A stretch of 60,000 bases of DNA from Owenia fusiformis (Eukaryota; Annelida; Polychaeta; Sabellida; Oweniidae), in NCBI GenBank assembly GCA_903813345.2, contig CAIIXF020000006.1, positions 19,477,936 to 19,537,935 on the forward strand. The letters are read 5' to 3'. The position numbers and the translations under genes were made by a program. The stretch's first letter is position 1. Every line of letters begins with the position of its first letter. A model generated the notes under the pieces. The model saw nothing but the letters and a program-made list of their open reading frames with translations. It had not been told where the DNA came from and made no database searches. Shown in pieces: positions 44,301-55,805 of this stretch.

Positions 44301-46849
44301 ATTAATTTTTCTTCGCTGTTCTAATTGAAGGTTTTCAGAATGGGAGGTGTTCGGATTTGCCTGGTGTTTGATACACAGTTTTTACTGTATAAACAACAAA
44401 GTGCATCATTTTCAATAAAAACAGACTCATCCTACCTGTCTATGTTCGCACTTTTCTTTGTAGAGTGACGTACCGGGTTGTCCTAGGTGCGCTGGACTTA
44501 GCTGCCCCTGACGGCCAGGAACAGGCCATTGCAACCCAACAGATCATAAGAGTGAGTATGAGAATAGTGTCACTAAAATAAAGTTGTGTAATGTATACAG
44601 GGTGACCAAAATGCAACCCTCTAATTTTCACTTTCTTGTGTAGTATGTGTCTTGTCAAAATATGTCCATTGTAGGTAGGTGAAGAGTCTAGTCAAAGGCA
44701 CACTATGCAGTCGAAATGTTGAGGCATGCGCAGACCTCTATTTAGTGATATTTTCATTTCAAATATGGCGGCCAATCCGATGTCTGACGACCCTTACAAA
44801 GAATCTAGGCAGTTTGCATTTTTACCTCCTGTGAAATAACAAGTGGAATTTAGTAGTTGTTTTGTGTTTTATTATCATTCTGCATCGTAATTCTATGTGA
44901 TGTGGTGTTGAAATGTCAGCAGAAATACATATCCATACGATAATCGAGTGAATCAGATAACAGATTTTTCGAAAACCCGTCTCGTGCTAAGAGTGTAAAA
45001 ACTTGTATTAACATGCTCAAAAGTGCCAATGTGCACATCAATGTCAAGCTAAATCAATGTTGTGTCTAAAACAGGTACCCGATCTACTCAAAACAGCTTG
45101 TCATTCACGTATACACGCTTAGCAAACACGGCGAAATGACCTGAATCTTGGAATTTCGTTCAAGAGCTAGTAATGTTTGCTCCGGTCTTCGTCATAAGTG
45201 TTCATCAGACTTCACGCATGCGCAGGGGAAAAACCATCAACCAATAAGGTTTATAAATCAATTTTGCGCATGCGCCTTACAACGGTAAACAAATTCGTAT
45301 TTATAAACGAACCAGTTTGAGATAACCCGATATCAGTCGGAGAAATCTGACGATCTACGAAACTCACTTCAAAAAATCAAATGCGGACTGACGGCGTATT
45401 CTACTATGTTTGGATCTAAGATTTTCAGTATAGATAAAGTCTTTTATGATCTTTCGAATGAGGTAAGTCTCTAGTTCGAAAGACAATCGTATCAACTTGA
45501 ACAAAAGTTGAGTTTTGACGAAAAATTTTAACATGCGCAGAAGTCCCATTTTCGTTGTACCATATTGACTGTATGGACCCTTTCTGAATTCAACAAAACA
45601 TACAAAGTCAAGTTTAAGAGCACAAATGGGCACCGCCATCCCTCCTAAGGTGTGCGATAGATCATAGTTTGGGATATTTGGGATTTGTTATCCTTATATA
45701 TGATGTACGGTTATATGCTAAGATGTTTTTTCCCACTTTTTTGTTTACGTTTATTATGTTTTCTCGCATTTTATCGAAAAAGTGCTATATTGTCGTCGCT
45801 TTCTGATGCTAGTCGTGGGTGCGTGCGGGTAAGTGGACGAGCGCCACACAAATCTTGCTTTCAAATTCCAGGAAAACTGCTTAACCGTTCAATTCGATTT
45901 TTTACAGATGCAAGAACAGACTAGTGTTAAATTACATGGCGGCCATTTTGCTCTTCATTTGTACGATATCCATCAGTGCCTTTCTTGTTCTTTTAAGCAT
46001 GAAAACTTTGACCCCGCTTCTGAAAACCGTGCTAACGATGTGGCGCTAATACAGCTTGCAAGAAACGCCACGATTGTGCGATACAGAGTAGACAACATCT
46101 GTGTGCCACCAGCAGGTCTGAACTATGAAGACCAGGTTTCTTGTTTCGTAACGGGATGGGGACTCACGTCAAGTACGTACTTGCATGCCTGAAACTTAAA
46201 TGAAGCTATCTTTTAAGAAACGAAGTCAAACGACTGCAACGGGTACAGTAGATGCAATATTTATCCTTTTCATCCTAGATTTTACCCGCCCTACGATCCT
46301 TCAGGAAGCACACGTGGACGTGATAAGTCTGGCGGAATGTGACGAAGAAATAGACATCACTGGGCCAGACCTTTTGGACACACAGATATGTACAATGGAC
46401 CAGCTCAGCGACACAAGAGGGGCTTGCTCTGTAAGGACAAATGCTCTATCACCTGTAGTGAAATCACACTCTTTAAGCTATTTCTTTATAAAAACACGAA
46501 GGCTATATACCGTGTAATAGTTTTTCCCCGCATGTCCGACCCAAATGTGGTACTTTTATTTAATTATTCCATTAAATGAATAGCACTCGATATAATTCAA
46601 AAGAATGTGAAGTGTATTCTATTTGTACCATTGCAATTTTTGATATACAAGGGAGACGAAGGAGGGCCGCTTCAATGTAGAATAGACGGGCAGTGGGATG
46701 TGGTTGGGATCGCCTCTTGGCACGGGGCTGAAGGGCCAGACTGTGACCCTTTGTCGCCGACAATATACACGAGAACACAGAGTTTCCGGCAGTGGATACA
46801 CGACCGCGTTGGGGAACCAGCTGCAGATAACGGAGATAATGTGGAATGA
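41331..46849 (+). CDS. Serine protease homolog A (predicted inactive)
   Basis: Six exons: 41331-41379, 41532-41769, 44464-44551, 45998-46172, 46279-46430 and 46652-46849; 299 residues. Signal peptide MKMIFLLLVSVLTLVRG, propeptide with DCGNYTTKIP, and protease domain from ILGGVDASLGHWPWMASVQ. The catalytic His57 is Asn (VLTAANCVPDG) and Ser195 is Glu (GDEGGPLQC); Asp102 is kept (NDVALIQL). The fold cysteines (42/58, 122, 136/201, 191/220) are in place, so a folded non-catalytic protein is expected. The residue before ILGG is Gln, not Arg/Lys. The tail ends VGEPAADNGDNVE. The exon 2 acceptor (CCATAAAG) is poor but gives the phase and the AIPRSDCG sequence matched by paralog B. Pseudoproteases of this fold serve as cofactors, binding proteins or immune regulators; the partner is unknown. 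Confidence 0.88.
42420..42436 (+). promoter_or_regulatory. CCAAT and TATA box at the core of the AAGCG element
   Basis: CCAAT at 42420-42424 is followed by TATATAAATA at 42428, about 50 bp before the ATG at 42483. This is a compact promoter arrangement in the only non-repetitive part of the element, probably the remains of its own transcription unit. Confidence 0.45.
42483..42596 (+). CDS. 37-residue ORF in the core of the AAGCG element
   Basis: The ORF starts MAEQRDPEIPDGPEHDLSEE and ends ACENFQA before a stop formed by an AAGCGTAA word. The N-terminal 30 residues are acidic and hydrophilic and look like genuine protein; the last codons lie in repeat sequence. It may be the truncated first coding part of the parent transposon's protein, cut when the internal region was deleted. 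I recognise no domain. Confidence 0.35.
   Translation: MAEQRDPEIPDGPEHDLSEEDMTFVARRDIACENFQA
42927..43265. repeat. Tandem duplication of the element's right end (about 170 bp)
   Basis: The block from CAGTTTAAC/AAATTTTT, through GCGCTCTTGCCGAATATCCC, to AAAGCGCCGTTGGTG occurs twice in direct order. The first copy ends at GCGAACGCTT near 43103 and the second at the true terminus. Confidence 0.8.
43345..43397. mobile_element. Lone end of the cactcccctcc family
   Basis: TTTTAACATGTGGTTCAATG, then GTTGCCAAACCTTTGGAGGG and AGTG, closely match the right ends at 13396 and 17069. No left partner was found; this is a fragment. Confidence 0.55.
44597..44650. repeat. Single mariner-like end in pseudoprotease A intron 3
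   Basis: TACAGGGTGACCAAAATGCA resembles the CAGGGTG ends of other elements in this window. I did not find the opposite end in the 1.4-kb intron, which is otherwise unassigned. Confidence 0.3.
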
Positions 46850-47493
46850 ATTGGAGACCAAAAATATTTTGTACAAAACTTTTGCTTTTAATACATATAT
46901 CTCGTATAGCCCGTATACACAATTGGTAGTGTTGGTCTGAAATACCCAGTTTTGATATGTCAATGAGTGGAAATTGGTTTCGTTTACTAGATCACACATC
47001 CGATGTGCAAATCCAATCCCATGCATCATGATAAACCATGACATCTCAAATCTTCTCAGCCCTGAGATGTTTCAGGTGAAACAGAAAGATGCTATGAGTA
47101 TCAGAATGAATCCCATGGTCCAGACCCTAAAACCCATCCACGCATAGATTGTGACAACAACATTTCATCTGAAAGTGTGTATATTTTTAAGGACAAACGA
47201 TGCGAGATGATTTCCTGTATGCAATTTACCTTGAACATTGTAACAACAAAGACCCTGCATGTGAATTAGTATCAGGGGAGTGTATCTGTTAAGTACTTTG
47301 GGAAATATGTGGTCAATAAACATATGACTTTTAGCCCGACTGCGGCTCCTTGACAACCGTTGCTGATTAATTAAAATGAATTACGATTTTCTTATCTTTG
47401 ATAAATAGCTCGTATGCTGCAAAAACGCTGAGGCAAAAACTCCAGTTTTTTTCAATTTTATGACTGGCTATTGGGAGAGACGATAGTTCAAAA
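46850..47493. other. Gap between pseudoproteases A and B
   Basis: Probable 3' untranslated sequence of A, a dispersed repeat copy at 47029-47080, an AATAAA at 47315-47320, and then the promoter region of B. No additional gene was seen. Confidence 0.4.
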
Positions 47494-50400
47494 ATGCTTA
47501 TTTTTATCCTTTCTTTTGTGACTTTGGCTTCTGGTGAGTATTTTCGGATTTATTTTTTATTCTGAGCAACTGGTTGCATTTTGATGAAGCTCCCAAACCT
47601 ACAACAGATTGTATTGACTGTTCCGAAATTCCAAATAGAAAATAGGAATTGAAATAGGAATACATGAAGTAGTAATTGGGAATACAAATAAATACAGATG
47701 TAAATGATATTGAAATGAGCTCTTCGGAGGGGTATTATTCGAACAAGCCCTCGTAATACAGCTTGTTTCATTAAGGCCTAGCACCTTATTTTCTATGGTA
47801 CTATCCCCACATTTTCAGCCCATCCACGCGCTGACTGTGGGAACTACACGACAAAGATCCCACTTATAGACAGTCAGATCGTCGGAGGAGAAAACGCACG
47901 GTCGGGTCATTGGCCATGGATGGCAAGCGTTCAGAGAAGGACACCTGCCGGCAACTTTGAGCATCATTGTGGAGGGACTTTAATTAGGGCTAACTGGGTT
48001 CTTACTGCTGCCAATTGTGTACCAGACGGGTAAGTATATCCATATTCAGTAACTCACTATTAGTGAAAAGCACATCTTTATTGCGTTACAGTATTAATAG
48101 ATACGCAACCCAAGTTTGAATGCGTAAGAACAAGTACCAAAAGGGAAATACCAAAGGAGGAAGAGAAAGTAAAATCTAAGAGCATACCTATTGACAATAA
48201 AAAACAAACCCCTACTATCATAAACTAGTAGCCCGGACAGAATTGTTCAATGGTCACTTTTTCTTTAATAACTTTTTCAATTTTCAGAATTATCAAAAAC
48301 CAATTACATATTTGAAAACTAGAGTAAAATTCTGACATACAAAAAAATTATTGAAGGAACATCTCTTAATTTATTAATATTATAGGCGTTCAAAGTATGA
48401 GTGACGCAAATACATAATTCATCATTTTGTCTCATATTTGTTCAAAAATGGCAGCATGTTTCGTGAATTTGAATGTTTAGTCGCAAGTTAATTTTAGAAA
48501 ACGTCATATGCCTATAGGGTCATGCTGCCATCATTACAATTCTGATGGATCCATGAAATACAGCAACTGACCAATAATCAAATACAATAAGTCAAACTCC
48601 CTGCAAAGGATCTTGAACTCAGCTCTATTGCAATGTTCGTGGGTTGTGTTCAAGAGGATTCGAAAAGGTGGCCCCCTAATGTGCGGGATGTGATGAGACT
48701 GAGATTAGGTCCCCAATCTTTTCAAGAGGCCTAAACAGCCATCTCAGAGGCCCTTGAAAAGCTCAAGAACAATTCACATGCATATAAAGATTGGCCGAGA
48801 GGCGTTCGACTGGAAAAGGTGTTAAAAACGATGGAAATATGACTCTTTAGTTGCACATGTTAAACTAGGGGTAACAATTGAATGGCCAAAAAACGTTGCC
48901 CTGCGACACTACCAATATACAGTACACTTTTTCAAGTATACATACAATTCAATTTAAAACAAAAGGTTTTAAATGCACTCATTACCACATACCAAAGCAG
49001 CAGTCTACATGACTTCATAGGCCTACTGACATTTCCTGAATGTTAATTTTTTCAACTGAACATTCAAATTCACAAAACATGCAGCCATTTTTGAACGAAT
49101 ATGAGGCAAAATGATGAATTATGCATTTGTGTCAATCATACCATAAACGCCTATAATATTAATAAATTAAGAGATATTCCTTAAATAATTTTTTTGTATG
49201 TCAGAATTTTACTCTAGTTTTCAAATATGTAATCGGTTTTTGATAGAACTGAAAATTGAAAAAGATATTAAAGAAAAAGTGACCATTGAACAATTCTGTC
49301 CGGGCTACTATGCTCTTACACTCGAAATGCCTCACACCCCATTCCCATATTTAATCATTTGGGATATTTGGGCTTATACCGGTTTGTCTTTTCACTTTCG
49401 GTTCTTCTTTTTATATTTTTATGCATTTTTAACGTATTTCTCGAATTTTGGTTCTTGTCATATAATACTGCAGTATATACCATAAATAATCGTATTAGTA
49501 GATGCTAATATTATAAACACTGTATAATATAGGGAGTCATACCAGGTTGTTCTTGGAGCACTCGATCTTGCATCTCCTGATGGAGGGGAACAAACCATCG
49601 CAGCTCAGACTATCATCAGGGTAACTACATGTTAAAAGAGAATCGTTAATGTATCAGTTTTTAGCTATTACAGGGTGGTCCAAAAAGTGGAACATTTGGT
49701 AAAACCTATGCAGAACATTCATTTCTCCATAATGTTACAATTTCTTACTGAGCGTGTTTCAGTCATTTATTTATCTCATATAAAGGTTAAAGGGCTCCAA
49801 ATGCTAATGCATTAAACTGCCCTTCTTTTCCAAGTTTCATACATCTCTGAGCAAGCATTTGGGCAAACGGAATTGCTCAAAACGTATGATTTCACTGTTA
49901 ATGTATATGCAATCAAAGTAGCATGTGCACCGTCAAAACAAAATAACAGCCTAAGTTAATTTCAGCACGAGAACTTTAACCCAGCATCCGAGAATAGGGC
50001 GAATGACGTTGCCCTAATCCAGCTGGCTAGTAACGCTAACATCGTGAGGTACAGAGTAGATGTCGCATGTGTTCCACCAGCAGATCTTCCATACGAGGAC
50101 AACCCAGCTTGCTTTATCACCGGATGGGGAGAAAATGCTGGTAAGTGTGAACGGGCAAAGGAAAAATACCTAAAAACACACAACACAAAAACATTTGAAA
50201 ACACAGAACATCAAAAGCACACATGAGCACACCCGAAAAGTGTCAATTCCCATTGATTGTAAGACCATGATCAAATACGAAACACAAGCGTAAACCCGCG
50301 GATATCAACAGTCATACTGAAGTCCCTCCAATTTATTATATTGTAGAGGGTACCAGACCCACTATTCTTCAGGAGGCACACGTTGATGTAATCAATAACG

Positions 50401-51144
50401 CAGAATGCGACGAAGACCTAGGAATCACTGGTCCAGACCTAGAGGCCTCTCAGATCTGTACATCCGATGAGTTGAACGACCGCAAAGCCGCATGCTCTGT
50501 AAGTTATTTAGATATGATAATTATATAGACACGCAATACAAGTCATTTAAACATTATTTACAGAGACGTTTTATAAGCATGCTGTAGATTATCATGAGAG
50601 GCTGTACGTATCATCTTCGTTCACCCGGCTCCCGTCTGTCGTAGTGAAGACCGGGCGTGCGAAGATGGTACGTATAGGCCTAGAAATTCGTGCAATAAGA
50701 AATATACACCACACATGATCGTGAGGATGTTTGTGTAGTGGTTGATTAGACTACACATTTGGTTTGGTTGATGTATCGATTTATCAATTGAGAGATTGTA
50801 TTTAGTATTTTTAATTTAACGTCATGGGCACTGGTCCCCACCTGGTTATAGAGACGTTACGTCTTTATAACAAAATGGATGAACTTCCGTCGAAGTTGTA
50901 CATATTCCTTGCAATTTTGTCACACCTGCAACTACTTCCTTGGATAATTATTTATTTTGTACTGCAGGGGGATGAAGGAGGACCTCTCCAATGCAGAGTA
51001 GACAGACAATGGGACGTTGTAGGAATTGCATCCTGGCATGGGTCAGATGGACCAGATTGTGATACCGAATCACCAACAATATTCACCAGGACCCAAAGCT
51101 TTAGGCAATGGATTCATGACCGTGTTGGAGAGCCAACTGCATAA
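47494..51144 (+). CDS. Serine protease homolog B (predicted inactive)
   Basis: Six exons: 47494-47533, 47819-48029, 49533-49620, 49966-50140, 50347-50498 and 50968-51144; 280 residues. It is the tandem duplicate of homolog A with the same intron phases and almost identical exon lengths. Signal peptide MLIFILSFVTLAS, then DCGNYTTKIPLIDSQ and IVGGENARSGHWPWMASVQ. It shares both losses: VLTAANCVPDG (Asn57) and GDEGGPLQC (Glu195), with Asp102 kept in NDVALIQL. Pocket residue 189 is Ala (AACSGDEGG). The propeptide is shorter than in A by a stretch around RSQIPRAG, and the protein ends VGEPTA. Conservation of clean splice sites and frame in both copies argues against a pseudogene. Likely an extracellular non-catalytic binding or regulatory protein. 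Confidence 0.9.
48226..49310. mobile_element. TIR element, copy 2 (tagtagcccggac family)
   Basis: Same 20-bp ends as at 25376-26496, with the interior colinear, including the ATGCTGCCA(C/T)CATTACAATTC segment and the remnants of a decayed internal region. It occupies most of intron 2 of pseudoprotease B. Confidence 0.85.
50602..50682. repeat. 80-bp hairpin in pseudoprotease B intron 5
   Basis: CTGTACGTATCATCTTCG and CGAAGATGGTACGTATAG close an imperfect inverted repeat with a GC-rich loop. Confidence 0.4.
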
Positions 51145-51266
51145 TTTTTTTGAAATTGACGCCCATAACCTGAAACTATTATTATTATATCCTCATTACA
51201 TCATGAGATCTAGAGTAGGTTTTGCTCATGGTGTATCTCCTATACCATTGACAAACGAAATAACGA

Positions 51267-51272
51267 AATAAA
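51267..51272 (+). terminator. Polyadenylation signal of pseudoprotease B
   Basis: AATAAA 123 nt after the stop codon, the expected distance for a short 3' untranslated region. Confidence 0.55.
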
Positions 51273-51710
51273 ACATTGAAAGTATTTCTTCATTTATGCC
51301 TTTATATTTATAATTTGATAAGCATGTTCATTTTACCAATCATACAAAGACACAGTAACCATGTAATGGCCCTGTTCAATGATTCGAGGAAAAGACTGAG
51401 AAAGTCCGCAAAAGTTCTACGAGTACATGTGTCTATACGTATATGTCAAACATAGTTTAGATATGTAAATTAATTATCCGACTAAAAATGGTGAAATAAG
51501 GCCTTTCGACAGCTGTTTGTGAAACATGATGCAAATATAACAAATCCATCGGATTCGTTGGAACGATATTGATAAAATGTCCCGATTGGTCTAATGGTTT
51601 TGAATTTTGATAACGATTCTTATATAAATGATGGAGATGGATGTCAGACTGTGTACATTGCTATTTGTGCAATCGATCATTAAGTTGGGATGTTGGTAGG
51701 TCTACATGTA
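51273..51710. other. Intergenic, nothing recognised
   Basis: AT-rich sequence past the pseudoprotease B polyadenylation signal. No exon or repeat was identified. Confidence 0.4.
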
Positions 51711-52308
51711 CAGGGTGTTCCGAAAGTATGGGACCTCCCCCTAGGCAGACATAATACTAATGTCGCTATGTTATGTATCATATACCATTTTAAAGCTCAT
51801 TCTAAGTTACATTGATTTGCCAAGTATGATGGTTGAACTCACAAATCTGAAAAATTGCAGGCATTTTAAAATTTATAGTGTGGACAATATTTTAATTCAG
51901 TTTAGTATCCTGGAAACAGCTCTGACCAGGATGTGACTGAAAATATGTGTGTTATCGTAAATGATAGAATGGATATTTAGTTGGAAAAGAGGACGGTGAT
52001 GGCAAATACCCCAAGGAAACTCTTCTAAAAAGTTTAAAAATATATATATTTTAAGATTACAAAATGCCACACCCCTATTTTTAGGCGCTTTTAAGGGCAT
52101 GTCCAAAATAATAAACACCGACTATTAATTTGTTGTAGAACCGAACTTTTGATTTTGGCCAAACACTAAATTTTGAAATGCCTGTAGCCTTTTCCCATTT
52201 GCGAGTTGAATTATGATATTTGGCAAATCAATGTAACTTTGGATAATCTTCAAAATGAGACATTGGTATATGTCTGCCTAGGTCGGTCCCATACTTTCGG
52301 ACACCCTG
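51711..52308. mobile_element. 598-bp TIR element with TA flanks
   Basis: CAGGGTGTTCCGAAAGTATG at the left is matched by CATACTTTCGGACACCCTG at the right, with TA outside both ends; TAGGCAGACAT and its inverse follow inside. No transposase is readable, so it is a non-autonomous mariner-type element. Confidence 0.8.
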
Positions 52309-54657
52309 TATGTAAAGTGGTTGTCGCTGTTTTTTATTATTCAAAGCTATGAAATATTTTGATCCCTCCTGTTGAGATATACGAGTATGCAAGATGGTGT
52401 TTTATCACTGAAACTGAACAAAATATTTTTTATTTGCATTTTGTTCACCATACTTGATCGTAAGAACATAAAAAGGTCACCGACTTTTTTGTAAAATTCC
52501 CTCGCTTATGGTTATTTTGGTACTTTGGCGAATGCGACGACATATTTAACAATTTTGTTATTTATTCGATATGATAGTTGATAACACATTTCGAAAAGTA
52601 TACATAACATTGTTAGTTCCATTATTAGTTTATGCACAGTACAGTATAGTAAATGACAGCGTCGACAGACTAATTGTCTTGGATGATGATCTTGCATGCA
52701 GGAAATGGCTCTACGAGTAACATATATGATTTAATAATTATTGAACATACAACATCAGTCTATAATGACATCGAGGAAGGTACCATGAAGAATATAACAA
52801 AACACAGCATGAAAAAGCAAGATAGTACAACCAGGCATAGGCGAAATAAACCTCCACTATCCCAAACTAAGATCTAACAGACAAAGAAACGTGTAATATT
52901 ACCTTCACAAACCATTTATAGGAATCATTATCCCAAAATCAAGATCATGACATTGATATAGCACCATTAAGTGCTACCTATTTGTAGTTCATCTTCATAC
53001 GGATTGATTTTGATGAACAGTGAAACTCTCGCCCAAATCAAATATTGAAAAAGCATTTAAGTAAGTAAACAATTAACGATAGTTTTTATTATATGGCATT
53101 CCTATAATGTATGTTAATGGGTTCCTGGAATATATTGACTATAAATGTGTGATATCATTTTCAAGATATAACACTGGTTGTGTAAACCTATTTGGTATGA
53201 TGCCACTTTAGACGTTTGCAGTTCTACCACTTTGCTCCATTAAAAGGGATAATTCCAATGAATTTACATCTCATTTAAATCAATCAAGCTTGATTATATT
53301 GGGAATGACTAAATATTGTTCTGTTAAACCCTTATGACACACTTCATATGCCATCAGGATAGATATGGTGCACATAAAAGTGTTTGTTTTGTTCCACATC
53401 AATAATACACTTTTTGGCGAATTTTGGCGAATTAGAAATTGAAGCGCTATAATAGGTTTTGCTTTATTGTAATTATAATATGTTTTTCACATATCAACAC
53501 TTATTGGAAACTTAGCTTGTATTCATGAATGAAACTTTTGGCTGTCGGCTACCGGATTAACTAAGCTACTATTTTATAGGCAACTCTATGTACGCTTTCC
53601 TATACTTAAAGCAATGTCGTCTTGGATATGACATAAATTTGTTCCTGTCCCGTGTTTGACTCATCAAAAACAGCCCATCCGCGTGTACACTCATTTTGCT
53701 GACATGCATAGTCTATACATGTAAATTTAACGAATATAGACCAACATCCTTCATTTTCCAATGATTTGTTTAGATCTTTTGTACAATGTTCGTTATAAAA
53801 ATCATTGAAAAAATGGCTAACAGTTACAACACTGTAGCTCAATGCATGTTCATCAATCATGTCCTTTTATGGAAAATCTCTCAAAATAGTCTGTAAATCT
53901 TTCCTGCCCAGAATTAAGTATCGACCAAAAAGAGCAACCAGTGCTATTGTAAATAAATATTTCCAATAGTGATAAATAAATTTACTTATCAAACACCATG
54001 CCAGTTAGAATGCAATCAATATAAGCTGGAAGATCAGGCATGGAAGGGTGCGGCAGACCATTTCCGTTAGTAATGCATTTAACATAACAACAGTATACTT
54101 AAACCAAATAAAAAATCAGTATAAAACGTTAGAATAATTTAGAGGGAGACATGAAAAATGAGCACTTCTGTCACGGTGTTTTCTATAAGGTAGAGAAGCC
54201 ATGACAACCGCCAATTACTATTGATGAACGATGGTGGACACCTTTGGGTAATAACGAATACACATTTCAACGAGTTATATGTTTATGTTATCATAATGAT
54301 GAATTAGTATTGGAAATTAACGTCAGACTCGTATTAAGTTTGATGCACTTCTAAGGTATTCTGCAATGAAAATAACGAACTTCAACCCAGACAAGACTCT
54401 CAAACTCTGATAGCACATATAATTAACAGAGTCAGACCTACAATTACAGATAGAGTCTCGAAAATGATAGATAGATCTGAATGACTTAACGATTCTATAT
54501 CAGTTTCACATATTCTTATTCAATGATGTTGGATATGTCTCGCACATGAGTTGATTTTATGGATTGTGCATTTATTATCAAAGATGACACCGAGGCGCAT
54601 ACAGATATTGCTCGTATCATAGATCAGGAACTTTCCCGTGGCCATTTGAGATTGGAA
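52309..54657. other. Gene-poor stretch with one unassigned frame
   Basis: No recognised gene. The best open frame is on the minus strand at 53860-53606 (84 codons from ATG). It is hydrophilic with five cysteines (for example KFTCIDYACQQNECTRGW) but has no signal peptide, no supported splice sites and no family match that I know. Confidence 0.35.
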
Positions 54658-55382
54658 ATGAGATACAAAACCATTGATCAACTGATTTTACTGCTACTAC
54701 ATTTAGTAAGCTGTCAAACAGGTAGGGAGTTTTTTATGTACCATAACTGCATGTATATATCAGACGATTATTTTCTGCCATGAATTTATTTAATTCAAAA
54801 TTTTAAGTTCTTCAAACAGCTCGTATCGTGGCACAAATATCATTCTGATGCCCTTTGGATTCGTTCGACTTCGCTTCTTAAATGAGACTGCAGCGCACAG
54901 GGTTATCTTCTGATGACTGTTATGAGCGGATTAACATTTGATCCCAGACGTAGACCTAAATGGATGTCAAATTAACGAAAATTGACAATTGCATCTTGGA
55001 GTGAAGTCATTGTGCTTTTAAATAGAATTCTCAAAATTGTGGGGAAAATTATACAAATTGATATTCTGATACTGTGTATTTAGGCATTTGTGATACTATG
55101 CAAAATGTCACCACCTGCCATTTGTTACATACGCCGACATCCGAACACGGTCCACTTGGTTGGAGACTAGAACAACGATATATCACCACTTGTGGTGGTG
55201 GTGGTGACATAAAAAGGGTAGTGTCTACGAATAATGCGTTTTGCTACATTTACAACCAGGATGAGAGTATCTCGAAAAGACAACAGTATATAAAAATATC
55301 AATAGATTACATTATTATATACCTCAAATGTATTCTAGATGCTCATTGGCTTATTCATGGTCACATGACATGGAATAGATGA
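54658..55382 (+). CDS. Candidate small secreted cysteine-containing protein
   Basis: Exon 1 (54658-54721) encodes MRYKTIDQLILLLLHLVSCQ, which reads as a signal peptide, and ends at a GTAGGG donor in phase 1. An acceptor (GTGTATTTAG) at 55083 leads into exon 2 in the matching phase: GICDTMQNVTTCHLLHTPTS, then GWRLEQRYITTCGGGGDIKR. The frame stays open to a stop at 55382, but the last 50 residues look less protein-like. A second donor (GTAGTG at 55218) may end the exon earlier, with more exons to the right. The total would be about 120 residues if read through. I recognise no family; the case rests on signal peptide, phase match and cysteines. Confidence 0.35.
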
Positions 55383-55610
55383 ACTAATTCCCTGGAAAGT
55401 CCTAAATCCCTGCTTTCAGGGAAGATGAATTGTACTAATCACCAGTTAGGTCATGTGACCAGTCAATAGTACATTTTATCTTCCCCCAAATCTGAGATTA
55501 TAGGAGTTGAAAGGTAAAATGCCTTTAAATGCCAATAAGAACCTGTGAACATTTGATATTGAAATGAAAAGACTTCTCATTTTGTTTTTGTTTACAGAGT
55601 ACTTATCAGG

Positions 55611-55805
55611 TATATAATAAAACAAATAGTGACTGCCACATTTTCGGGAAATAGTGTACAAATTTTCCTCTCGGGAATATCCTGTCCACTGACTTGTTCC
55701 CTCGGCCTGCAGCCTCGGGAACATGTCAGTGGACAGGATATTCCCTTGAGGAAAATATTTTGCACTATTTCCCTCAATGGCAGTCACTATTTGTACATTA
55801 TTATA
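55611..55805. repeat. 195-bp hairpin MITE
   Basis: CAAATAGTGACTGCCA, AAATAGTG and TATCCTGTCCACTGACTTGT on the left are matched inverted by ACATGTCAGTGGACAGGATA and TGGCAGTCACTATTTG on the right, around CTCGGCCTGCAGCCTCG. Open frames on both strands here are artefacts of the palindrome. Confidence 0.75.
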
